From: JAZKFR01 sp040386295
GTDB taxonomy: Bacteria > Pseudomonadota > Gammaproteobacteria > Burkholderiales > Rhodocyclaceae
Direction of reading: 5' to 3'
NCBI GenBank assembly: GCA_040386295.1
Contig: JAZKFR010000182.1
Location: 1 to 33,177, forward strand
Length of the DNA stretch: 33,177 nucleotides
Shown here: positions 14,643 through 22,329 of the stretch, in pieces
Layout of the letters: every line of letters begins with the position of its first letter
How positions within the stretch are numbered: the first letter of the stretch is position 1
Translations under genes and position numbers: made by a program
The notes under the pieces: generated by a model
Database searches by the model: none
What the model was told of the DNA's origin: nothing
What the model saw: the letters and a program-made list of their open reading frames with translations, nothing else

Positions 14643-15037
14643 ATGAAAACAATCACGATTTACGGTATTAAAAATTGCGATACGATGAAGAAAGCCTTCG
14701 CCTGGCTTGAGCAGCAGGCACTTGCCTACACCTTCGTTGATTATCGCCAGCAGCCGCCTAGCNNNNNNNNNNGCCTAGCGCCTTACAACTGCAAAACTGG
14801 AGTGCGCGTATCGCTTGGCAGAGCTTGCTGAATACGCGCGGCTCAACTTGGCGAAAATTGGACGCGGCGCAACGCAGTGACGTGAACGAGGCCAAAGCTT
14901 TAGCGCTGATGGTCGCCTATCCGAGCCTGATTAAACGGCCATTATTAGACGATGGCGTTCAGTTATGGCTCGGTTTCTCTGTGGCGCAATATACTGCTGC
15001 TTTTTTAGCGGAAAGTGCGCATGCTCGAGAATCTTGA
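14643..15037 (+). CDS. ArsC/Spx-family thioredoxin-fold protein (YffB-like)
   Basis: The gene is broken only by a 10-N gap at 14763-14772. Before it the frame reads MKTITIYGIKNCDTMKKAFA; after it, SARIAWQSLLNTRGSTWRKL and AKALALMVAYPSLIKRPLLD. GCCTAGC flanks both sides of the gap, and merging the copies joins both parts in one frame of about 125 codons. The ArsC fold is clear: TIYGIKNCDTMKKA with a single active-site Cys, and IKRPLL near the end. Members are called arsenate reductase-like or Spx-like; many lack proven arsenate reductase activity, so the role is uncertain. The last 17 bases overlap the hslO start. Confidence 0.82.
14763..14772. other. Assembly gap of 10 N, probably artificial
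   Basis: GCCTAGC ends the left flank and begins the right flank. Collapsing it restores QQPPSALQLQNWSARI in frame in the ArsC/Spx-like gene. Confidence 0.75.
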
Positions 15038-15935
15038 AAACGGCAATCTTGCGCAACGCTTTTTGTTGGACGACCTGGATATTCGCGGCGCGCTGGTTCA
15101 GCTTGATTCGGTTTGGCAAGCCTTGTTGAGCGGGCGTAATTACCCTTTACCTGTACAACAATTGCTCGGCGAGATGTGTGCGAGCACCTTGCTGATTGCC
15201 TGTCAGCTCAAGCAAAACGGGCGTTTAAGCATTCAATTGCGCGGTAACGGCGCGGTTAAATTGTTGTTGCTGGACTGCAATGCGCAGTTGCACATTCGCG
15301 GCATGGCGCAATGCGCCGAACCAGTATTGCCTGGGTCGGCGGCGCAATTGTTGGGCGATGGGCAGTTAGTCCTTAATCTAGAAACAGAGTCCATGCGACA
15401 GCCTTACCAAAGCTTGGTTCCTTTAGCGTCCGGCGACGGGGCGTCTATCGCTGATATTTTTGAACATTATCTGGCGCAGTCGGAGCAACAAGCATCGCGC
15501 CTAATTTTGGCCTGCTCACCGGAGCGTGTTGCCGGTATTTTTTTGCAGAAAATGCCCGGGGCAGACCAGCGCGATGCCGATGGCTGGGCGCGCGTGAACG
15601 CCTTACTCGCCACACTGACAAACGACGAGTTATTGCACCTCTCGCCGCCGGCATTGCTGACGCGGCTGTTTCACGAAGAAGCCGTGCGCCTGTTTGAGGC
15701 CAAAAAAATCGAGCATCACGAACAAGAAGATTGGCAAAAAGTGCGCGCCATGCTGCGCCTCTTAGGGCGTGACGAGGTCTATTCGATTCTGCAAGAGCAA
15801 GGCGAAGTGCTGATTGAAGACGAGATTGATCGTCGCCAATACCGTTTTGACGCGGCAGCGATTGACGCGATTTTTAATGTCCCTAATGTGACTCAGGATC
15901 CCGCGCAGCCAAGTTCGCCCAGCACTTTGCACTGA
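15021..15935 (+). CDS. hslO: Hsp33 chaperone homologue lacking redox cysteines
   Basis: Hsp33 is a cytoplasmic holdase normally switched on by oxidation of four zinc-bound cysteines. This 304-aa homologue has the N-terminal fold (VQQLLGEMCASTLLIACQLK, RLSIQLRGNGAVKLLLLDC) and the C-terminal MLRLLGRDEVYSILQEQG and QYRFDAAAIDAIF. In the C-terminal domain the expected CxC is Glu234-Gln-Glu236 (HHEQEDWQKV) and the expected CxxC is Asp267-Glu-Ile-Asp270 (IEDEIDRRQYRFD). Spacing and flanks are normal, so this is substitution, not frameshift. The protein cannot use the zinc/disulfide switch. ATG 15021 is preferred to GTG 15015 by fit to the family start. The gene overlaps the ArsC-like gene by 17 bp. 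Confidence 0.9.
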   Translation: MLENLENGNLAQRFLLDDLDIRGALVQLDSVWQALLSGRNYPLPVQQLLGEMCASTLLIACQLKQNGRLSIQLRGNGAVKLLLLDCNAQLHIRGMAQCAEPVLPGSAAQLLGDGQLVLNLETESMRQPYQSLVPLASGDGASIADIFEHYLAQSEQQASRLILACSPERVAGIFLQKMPGADQRDADGWARVNALLATLTNDELLHLSPPALLTRLFHEEAVRLFEAKKIEHHEQEDWQKVRAMLRLLGRDEVYSILQEQGEVLIEDEIDRRQYRFDAAAIDAIFNVPNVTQDPAQPSSPSTLH

Positions 15936-16004
15936 ACCTGAGCCGCACTCGGATCGCCGCCGCAAGCACTTTTAAGCATCACCACAAAGGTACAAAGGAT
16001 CACT

Positions 16005-16823
16005 ATGAGCAAGCAGAGCAGCACAGCAAAGCAATACGAATCGATTCTGCTGCGCATCGAGCAGTCCGTCGCCACACTCACCTTGAATCAAGCCGAGCGC
16101 CATAATGTTTTTGACGAACGGCTGATCGCCGAGCTGACCGAAGCATTACGTCAGCTCGACGAAGCGCAAAATGTACGTGTTGTCGTCATCGCGGCGACGG
16201 GTAAAAGTTTCTGCGCCGGCGCCGACCTCAACTGGATGAAACGCGCTGCCGCCTACAGCGCATCAGAGAATTTACGCGACGCCTACAACCTAGCCACCCT
16301 ACTTTCAACGCTCAATAGCTTATCCAAACCGACGATCGCACGCATACAAGGCTCGGCTTACGGCGGCGGATTAGGTTTGATTGCTGCGTGCGATATTGCG
16401 GTGGCAACTTCTGACGCGCTATTTTCTTTAAGCGAAGTCAAATTGGGCATTATCCCAGCGCTGATCAGCCCCTATGTTTTGGCAGCGATTGGCGAACGCC
16501 ACAGCCGTCGCTACATGCTAACGGCAGAACGTTTCTCGGCTAGCGAGGCGCAGCGCATTGGCTTGCTACATGAAACCGTTAGCAACGAAGCGCAGCTTGA
16601 TACCGTTGTTGCAACTCTGAGCCGCGCTCTGTGCAACAACGGTCCGCACGCGCTGGCAGAATGTAAGTCTTTAATTCTAAGCATCGCAGGCGAACCAATT
16701 GACGACTCGACGATTGAAGAAACCGCGCAAAGAATTACCCGCGTGCGGGCAAGCGCCGAAGGTCAAGAAGGTTTAAGCGCGTTTCTCGAAAAACGCAGTC
16801 CTAAGTGGGTGCAGCTTAGCTAA
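16005..16823 (+). CDS. liuC: Enoyl-CoA hydratase, probable methylglutaconyl-CoA hydratase
   Basis: The 272-aa crotonase-fold enzyme probably hydrates 3-methylglutaconyl-CoA to HMG-CoA in leucine breakdown. The oxyanion-hole segments are SFCAGADLNWMKRAA and IQGSAYGGGLGLIAACDIAV; DLNWMK and LSEVKLGIIPALISPYV are characteristic of the LiuC/AUH group. It is followed after 20 bp by liuD and then liuE, which together with sequence supports this role over general fatty-acid oxidation. AAGGATCACT precedes the ATG. Confidence 0.9.
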   Translation: MSKQSSTAKQYESILLRIEQSVATLTLNQAERHNVFDERLIAELTEALRQLDEAQNVRVVVIAATGKSFCAGADLNWMKRAAAYSASENLRDAYNLATLLSTLNSLSKPTIARIQGSAYGGGLGLIAACDIAVATSDALFSLSEVKLGIIPALISPYVLAAIGERHSRRYMLTAERFSASEAQRIGLLHETVSNEAQLDTVVATLSRALCNNGPHALAECKSLILSIAGEPIDDSTIEETAQRITRVRASAEGQEGLSAFLEKRSPKWVQLS

Positions 16824-16843
16824 CGCAAGCTGCCGGAGACCTT

Positions 16844-18946
16844 ATGTTCACTAAAATTCTCATCGCCAACCGTGGCGAAATTGCCTGCCGCATCATCAAA
16901 ACAGCGCGCCGTTTGGGTATCCGCACGGTGGCTGTTTATTCTGAAGCAGACGCCAATGCGCGCCATGTTCGCCTGGCCGACGAGGCGGTCTGTATTGGGC
17001 CGGCGGCGGCACGCGATTCTTATCTCGTGATTGAGCGCATTCTCGACGCAGCCAGTAGAACCGCCGCGCAGGCAATTCATCCCGGTTACGGTTTTCTCTC
17101 TGAGAACGCTGAGTTCGCTGAACGCTGCAGCGCAGCGGGCTTTGTTTTTATCGGTCCGCCTGCCGCCGCGATTCGTGCCATGGGCTCAAAATCCGCAGCC
17201 AAAAAGCTGATGGAAACGGCCGGTGTGCCCCTGACGCCGGGCTACCACGGCGATTGTCAGGCGGTTGATTTTTTACAGACGCAGGCCGATGCGATTGGTT
17301 ACCCCGTGCTGATTAAGGCAGTTGCTGGCGGCGGTGGTAAGGGTATGCGTGTCGTTGAGCAAGCGGCTGATTTTCCGGCAGCGCTTGCCTCATGCCAGCG
17401 CGAAGCCGCTGCTGCATTCGGTAACGAGGACGTTTTGCTGGAAAAATATCTGACGCAATCGCGCCACATTGAAATGCAAATTTTTGCCGATACGCAGGGG
17501 CATTGCGTCTACCTGTTTGAGCGCGATTGTTCAGTCCAGCGGCGGCATCAAAAAGTACTGGAAGAAGCGCCAGCGCCAGGTATGACCGCCGAATGCCGCG
17601 CGCTGATGGGGAAAGCCGCCGTCGATGCTGCGCGCGCCGTCGGTTACGTCGGTGCGGGCACCGTTGAGTTCATCGCGAGCAGCAATTTCGCGCAAGACGG
17701 CGTCTTTTACTTTATGGAAATGAACACCCGCCTGCAGGTCGAACATCCCGTTACTGAAATGATTACCGGCCAGGATTTGGTCGAATGGCAGTTGCGTGTC
17801 GCCGACGGCGAAGCCTTGCCTTTGCGCCAAGATCAGCTGGAGCTGCATGGACACGCCTTGGAAGCGCGGATTTACGCGGAAGACGTCGACAAGGGTTTTC
17901 TGCCCTCAACGGGTCGCCTGGTGCACTTGGTGCCGCCCGACGAGAGCCTGAATGTGCGCGTAGACACCGGGATAGAGCAGGGCGATGAAATCACCCCGTT
18001 TTACGACCCGATGATCGCCAAACTCATCGTCTGGGACGCCGGCGAAGGCGGCAATCCGCGCGCGGCAGCCCTGGCCAGGATGCGGCAAGCGCTGGCCGAT
18101 TATCGAATCGTCGGCGTCACCACCAACATTCATTTCCTCTCGCGTTTGGTTGCCTGCCCTGCCTTCACCAAAGCCGAGCTAGACACCCGTCTGATCGAAC
18201 GCAGCCACGACTTTCTCTTCCCGGCGGAGTGCGCGCCACCCAAGAATGTCTTTTTCGTTGCTGCTGTTGCCGAACTATTGCGCGAACAAGCCGCTGCCAG
18301 CGCACAAGCACGCCATTCTGGCGATCCTTGGTCGCCCTGGAGTGTACGCGATGGCTGGCGTCTCAATCTGCAAGCGCAACGCACCATCACTTATCGCACG
18401 CAAGGCGCCAACGGCAAGCATTACGAAGTCGCCGTCGCCTATCGGCATGAGGGCTGGCTGCTCACCCTGGCCGGCGAGTCGGTTTCGGCTAGTGGTCGCA
18501 TGCTCGACAGTGGCGGGCAAGGCAGCGCCTTGAATACTCCGTTTAGCAGCCAACTCGCCGTTGAGTTAGACGACCGACGTCTAGTCAGTAGCGTCATTGC
18601 CGTGACCGAAAAACAAGAGCAAAAACGGCATGTGTTCCTCAACGGCGCGGCCTATCTTATTGTGCGTGATGACCCGTTCCATCTCGTTGAAGCGGGCGAT
18701 TTACTGAGCGGCGATTTAACGGCGCCGATGCCGGGCAAGGTCGTCGCCACCCTCGTTAATCCGGGACAAAGCGTAGACAAAGGGACGCCGCTGCTGATCT
18801 TGGAAGCAATGAAAATGGAGCACACCATCACCGCGCCCAAAAACGGTACGGTCAAAGCGTTTTGTTACGAGGTAGGCGAGCAAGTTGCTGACGGCGCCAC
18901 CCTGCTGGAATTTGTCGCCAGCGAAACGCAAGAGGCGACAACGTGA
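16844..18946 (+). CDS. liuD: Methylcrotonyl-CoA carboxylase alpha (biotin) subunit
   Basis: This 700-aa protein carries the biotin carboxylase and biotin carrier parts of methylcrotonyl-CoA carboxylase. The biotin carboxylase domain (1-450) shows ILIANRGEIACRII, HPGYGFLSENAEFAE, AVAGGGGKGMRVV, RDCSVQRRHQKVLEEAPAPG and MEMNTRLQVEHPVTE. A central BT domain follows, and the C-terminal carrier domain has biotinyl Lys657 in LILEAMKMEHTI. Context with liuC and liuE favours methylcrotonyl- over propionyl- or acetyl-CoA carboxylase. The beta subunit gene (liuB), which usually lies just before liuC, is not in the window. It overlaps liuE by 4 bp. Confidence 0.93.
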   Translation: MFTKILIANRGEIACRIIKTARRLGIRTVAVYSEADANARHVRLADEAVCIGPAAARDSYLVIERILDAASRTAAQAIHPGYGFLSENAEFAERCSAAGFVFIGPPAAAIRAMGSKSAAKKLMETAGVPLTPGYHGDCQAVDFLQTQADAIGYPVLIKAVAGGGGKGMRVVEQAADFPAALASCQREAAAAFGNEDVLLEKYLTQSRHIEMQIFADTQGHCVYLFERDCSVQRRHQKVLEEAPAPGMTAECRALMGKAAVDAARAVGYVGAGTVEFIASSNFAQDGVFYFMEMNTRLQVEHPVTEMITGQDLVEWQLRVADGEALPLRQDQLELHGHALEARIYAEDVDKGFLPSTGRLVHLVPPDESLNVRVDTGIEQGDEITPFYDPMIAKLIVWDAGEGGNPRAAALARMRQALADYRIVGVTTNIHFLSRLVACPAFTKAELDTRLIERSHDFLFPAECAPPKNVFFVAAVAELLREQAAASAQARHSGDPWSPWSVRDGWRLNLQAQRTITYRTQGANGKHYEVAVAYRHEGWLLTLAGESVSASGRMLDSGGQGSALNTPFSSQLAVELDDRRLVSSVIAVTEKQEQKRHVFLNGAAYLIVRDDPFHLVEAGDLLSGDLTAPMPGKVVATLVNPGQSVDKGTPLLILEAMKMEHTITAPKNGTVKAFCYEVGEQVADGATLLEFVASETQEATT

Positions 18947-19896
18947 GCCGCCCTAAGTATGTCAAGGTGGTTGAGGTAGGGCCACGTGACGGCTTGCAGA
19001 ATGAAGCCACCTTGGTTTCCAGCGCAAGCAAGATCGAGCTGATCGAACGACTTGCCGCAGCCGGCCTGCCCGTGATTGAGGTCACCTCATTCGTCTCGCC
19101 AAAATGGGTGCCACAAATGAGCGATAGCGATACCGTTCTGCGTAGCCTGATGCGCAGCCCAGGTGCAGCAACGCAATCAAGCCCTATTTACTCGGTATTA
19201 ACGCCTAACCTACAAGGCTTTACGGCTGCCGTGGCGGCTGGTGCTCGCGAGGTGGCGATTTTCGCCGCCGCATCCGAAGCCTTCTCGCAGAAAAACATCA
19301 ACTGTAGTATCAGCGAGAGTTTGCTCCGTTTTGAGCCGGTGCTGAGCGCCGCCAAAACGCAGGGCGTTAAAGTGCGTGGCTACGTCTCTTGCATTGTCGC
19401 TTGTCCCTACAGTGGCGCTGTCGACCCAGCCAAAACGGCTTGGGTGGCAGAGCAGTTATACGCCATGGGCTGCTATGAAATTTCGCTCGGTGACACCATC
19501 GGCCTGGGCAATCCCGACTCGATACGCCACATGCTCGAAGCCTGCGCACGCGTTGTGCCGATTGGCCAACTCGCCGGTCATTATCACGACACCTATGGCT
19601 TGGCGATTGCCAACGTCTGCGCCTCGCTGGAGTTCGGCATCAGTGTTTTTGATAGCGCTATTGCTGGACTAGGGGGATGCCCTTACGCTGCAGGAGCTGC
19701 TGGCAACGTAGCGACCGAAGACCTGGTTTTTTTATTACAATCGCTGAATATAGAAACCGGGGTTGATATGAAAAAACTGCTGAGCGCTAGCCAATTCATC
19801 ATGCAGCAACTAGCGCGTCAACCCAGCTCAAAAGTCGCCAAGGCCTTATTCGGCCGAACCCCGACAGCGTCGCCCGAGCCCCAACAGCGCCCCTAG
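18943..19896 (+). CDS. liuE: Hydroxymethylglutaryl-CoA lyase
   Basis: This 317-aa TIM-barrel enzyme cleaves HMG-CoA to acetoacetate and acetyl-CoA, the last step of leucine breakdown. Diagnostic motifs are VVEVGPRDGLQNEATLV with catalytic Arg15, TSFVSPKWVPQMSD, YVSCIVACPYSGAVDP, LGDTIGLGNP, HYHDTYGLAIAN with metal-binding His residues, and GLGGCPYAAGAAGNVATEDL with the catalytic Cys. The GTG start overlaps the liuD stop (GTGA), so translation is coupled. Confidence 0.96.
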   Translation: MSRPKYVKVVEVGPRDGLQNEATLVSSASKIELIERLAAAGLPVIEVTSFVSPKWVPQMSDSDTVLRSLMRSPGAATQSSPIYSVLTPNLQGFTAAVAAGAREVAIFAAASEAFSQKNINCSISESLLRFEPVLSAAKTQGVKVRGYVSCIVACPYSGAVDPAKTAWVAEQLYAMGCYEISLGDTIGLGNPDSIRHMLEACARVVPIGQLAGHYHDTYGLAIANVCASLEFGISVFDSAIAGLGGCPYAAGAAGNVATEDLVFLLQSLNIETGVDMKKLLSASQFIMQQLARQPSSKVAKALFGRTPTASPEPQQRP

Positions 19897-19921
19897 CGGC
19901 CACAGCCGAGATTGATTGAGT

Positions 19922-20143
19922 ATGCTCAGCCCAGAAGAAAACGCAGTCGCCTCCCCTTGTGTTCAGCTTTGCAAAATGAGCCTGGACACCGATTTATGCG
20001 AAGGCTGCTTGCGTACACGCGACGAAATCACCGTTTGGAGTCGCGCCTCGAATCCGCTGCGTTTGCGTATTCTTGAGGCGGTCGCACTGCGGCGTAGTCA
20101 GCTCACACAGCCAGTTAAAGCGGACAACTTAGTTGTTAACTAA
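19922..20143 (+). CDS. DUF1289 protein, copy 1
   Basis: This 73-aa protein (from ATG 19922; a TTG at 19916 is an alternative) has the four-cysteine pattern SPCVQLCKM..LCEGCLRTRDEI of the DUF1289 family, likely a small metal-binding fold. RTRDEITVWSRAS is the usual second half. The function of the family is not established. It starts 26 bp after liuE and may be read with it. A second DUF1289 gene follows 78 bp later. Confidence 0.85.
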   Translation: MLSPEENAVASPCVQLCKMSLDTDLCEGCLRTRDEITVWSRASNPLRLRILEAVALRRSQLTQPVKADNLVVN

Positions 20144-20221
20144 ACAAGCACTCAAACCATGACAGTCCTATGAATACTCTGAACGCAATGAACTTAGTTT
20201 GCCCAAGCAACACGACCCAAC

Positions 20222-20410
20222 ATGGACGCTGCTGAACTAGAAAGCGAGTACAGCTGTGTCGGGGTATGTATGATCGACCCTGATTCAGGCTACTGTCTGG
20301 GCTGTGGTCGCCCACCCTTGCCCGTTGCCGAGCCGGATCAGCAACACAACAAGTTGCCCGACCTGGCTGACGCTACGCTCGGCACATCACTAGATAGAAA
20401 AGGGCTGTAA
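20222..20410 (+). CDS. DUF1289 protein, copy 2
   Basis: This 62-aa protein carries YSCVGVCMIDPDSGYCLGCG, the four-cysteine DUF1289 core in its more common form. The second half, which in other members reads like a RT.EEI..W helix, is replaced by an unrelated Pro/Asp-rich tail, so the protein may be truncated or diverged. No strong ribosome binding site is visible. Two DUF1289 genes in tandem could reflect duplication followed by divergence. Confidence 0.75.
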   Translation: MDAAELESEYSCVGVCMIDPDSGYCLGCGRPPLPVAEPDQQHNKLPDLADATLGTSLDRKGL

Positions 20411-20460
20411 GAAATGATGACTGAAAAAATTAGCAACCAAAACTTGACGTGCAGAAAGCC

Positions 20461-22068
20461 ATGATGAACATGCTCAGCTCGTTCCGCCTCGGCTTCAGCC
20501 CACCAAGGTCTTGGCTTCTTGCACTTCTAATTCCCCTCGTTTCTGGCTACTCAGCCGCACTGCTTGCGCAAGAGCCGCCGCGCCCAGACGATTCAACTTT
20601 GCGTGTGGTCGTACAAAAAGCGATCCTCAACAGCCCTGACGTACAAGCGCGTTGGCACGTATTTCAAGAAGCAAGCGAAGAAATTTCCGTCGCACGCGGC
20701 GATTTTCTGCCCCGCGTCGACTGGAGTGTTGGCAGCGCGCGCGAAACACTCCAGCAAAGAGCATTTAACGTCGACGAAAGCTTTTATCGACGCACACAAA
20801 CGCTCTCCCTAAGCCAAATGCTGTTTGATGGCTTTGCCACCTTGAACGACGTTAAACGCCTAGGTAAGGCCAAGCTCACACGTTATTTTGAGCTACTAGA
20901 CGCCTCTGAAAATATCGCGCTCGAAGCGACGAAAGCCTACCTCGACGTCGTGCGCGCCCGCCAGCTGGTACGCATCGCCGAAGAAAATTACGTGCAACAT
21001 CAGCTTTCTTACGACCAGCTAAAGCAACGCATGGAATCAGGCCTTGGCAAACGCGTTGACCTAGAACAAGCCTCTAGCCGTTTAGCCCTCGCGGATGTCA
21101 ATGCAGGCACCGCCTACGCTAACTTGCACGATATTAGCGCGCGCTATGTGCGCGTCATCGGCGAGCCGCCACCAGAAGAAATGCCGGTGCCAGAGCTAGA
21201 CCTAAAGCAAATCCCTGACAGTGTCGACGCTGCCCTACGCCTCGCCTTAGCCAACAACCCCGCCCTGCGCGCCGCCAACGAAAACGTCGAAGCAGCGCAA
21301 CACGACCTGCAAGCACGGCGCGCTCGTTTACTGCCGAGAGTGGATTTGCGCGCACGCAACGAGAGCATCAACAACAACCTCAACACCCCCGGTTATCGCG
21401 ATAATTCGGTCGTTGAAGTGGTGATGAGCTACAACCTGTTCAACGGCGGCGCAGACTTTGCGCGCACGCGGCAATACCGCGAGCGCAAAAACACAGCGAT
21501 CGATCAACGCGAAAAAACATGCCGCGACATTCGCCAAGCACTCTCCGTGGCCTACAACGAAACACGCCGGCTCAACGAACAAATGCCGACCATCAGCCGT
21601 CAGGTGCACCTTGTTGAAAAAACCAGAGCGGCTTATCGCGACCAATTCAACATTGGACAACGCACGCTCTTAGATTTACTCAATACACAAAATGAATTTT
21701 TTGACGCGCGTCGTGCCCAAGTTAACGCCGACACCGACTTAGCACTCGCCTATCTACGCACCTACGCCGGCATGGGCAATCTGCTCAAAGCGCTCAATCT
21801 AAAAGCATTAGGCGATGACGACACGCCCAACGCGAGCGAGTTAGCGCAACTCAGCGTGGATCAACTCTGCCCAGCAACGCACCCAAGCGATCTACAACTA
21901 GACCGCGAAGCCCTCAATCGCCAAGCCAAAACCCTGTTGCTACAGAATGCTGAGAACGCGAGCAATCGAAACAACCACAATGATGCCGATAAAGCACTTG
22001 TAGCGCCGCTCGCCAATCCAGCATCAGCCGAGCCAGCAGACACGACAACACAGGATGCGCGTCCATAG
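20461..22068 (+). CDS. TolC-type outer membrane channel protein
   Basis: The protein (535 aa from ATG 20461; GTG 20449 is an alternative) has a signal peptide (SWLLALLIPLVSGYSAALLA) cleaved near AQEPP and two tandem outer-membrane-factor repeats. The repeat helices are marked by NSPDVQARWHVFQEASEEIS and NNPALRAANENVEAAQHDLQ, with beta-strand segments LSQMLFDGFATLNDVKRLGK and VMSYNLFNGGADFARTRQYR. It is close to the type I secretion/adhesin-export channel branch. A 90-residue C-terminal tail rich in Ala, Asn, Asp and Thr follows. No ABC transporter is adjacent; the RND pump at 26.8-31.2 kb lacks its own channel and may use this one. Confidence 0.88.
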   Translation: MMNMLSSFRLGFSPPRSWLLALLIPLVSGYSAALLAQEPPRPDDSTLRVVVQKAILNSPDVQARWHVFQEASEEISVARGDFLPRVDWSVGSARETLQQRAFNVDESFYRRTQTLSLSQMLFDGFATLNDVKRLGKAKLTRYFELLDASENIALEATKAYLDVVRARQLVRIAEENYVQHQLSYDQLKQRMESGLGKRVDLEQASSRLALADVNAGTAYANLHDISARYVRVIGEPPPEEMPVPELDLKQIPDSVDAALRLALANNPALRAANENVEAAQHDLQARRARLLPRVDLRARNESINNNLNTPGYRDNSVVEVVMSYNLFNGGADFARTRQYRERKNTAIDQREKTCRDIRQALSVAYNETRRLNEQMPTISRQVHLVEKTRAAYRDQFNIGQRTLLDLLNTQNEFFDARRAQVNADTDLALAYLRTYAGMGNLLKALNLKALGDDDTPNASELAQLSVDQLCPATHPSDLQLDREALNRQAKTLLLQNAENASNRNNHNDADKALVAPLANPASAEPADTTTQDARP

Positions 22069-22329
22069 CCTCTGTGCACTGCTCGTTATTAGCGCCTCGA
22101 CAGCCTTAAACCCAGCGCGTCGAGAACCCACCCAGAGCTAGCGCTCGCCAACGCGCCAAGCGCGTAACACCCTCAGGTAGGCGCTAGAACAAACTTAGGC
22201 AGTTGTTGAGCATGCCTTTCCGCACATCAAATCCAGGCGTCTCGGTACGGGATCAAATCCAGTCCAGCACGCTGTGGGACTAAACACCTACTCGCCCGGC
22301 TAACTAAATTGAGCCTACTGAGACGTTGA
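22069..22329. other. Intergenic region with short repeats
   Basis: No gene is supported. CTAGCGC at 22138-22144 is mirrored by GCGCTAG at 22181-22187, and ATCAAATCCAG is directly repeated near 22226 and 22252. None resembles a standard terminator. Confidence 0.5.

Noticed and set aside
15720..15850. Loss of Hsp33 cysteines through a frameshift or sequencing error
   Set aside because: The motifs before, between and after the altered positions stay in one frame, so four separate substitutions are the simpler reading.
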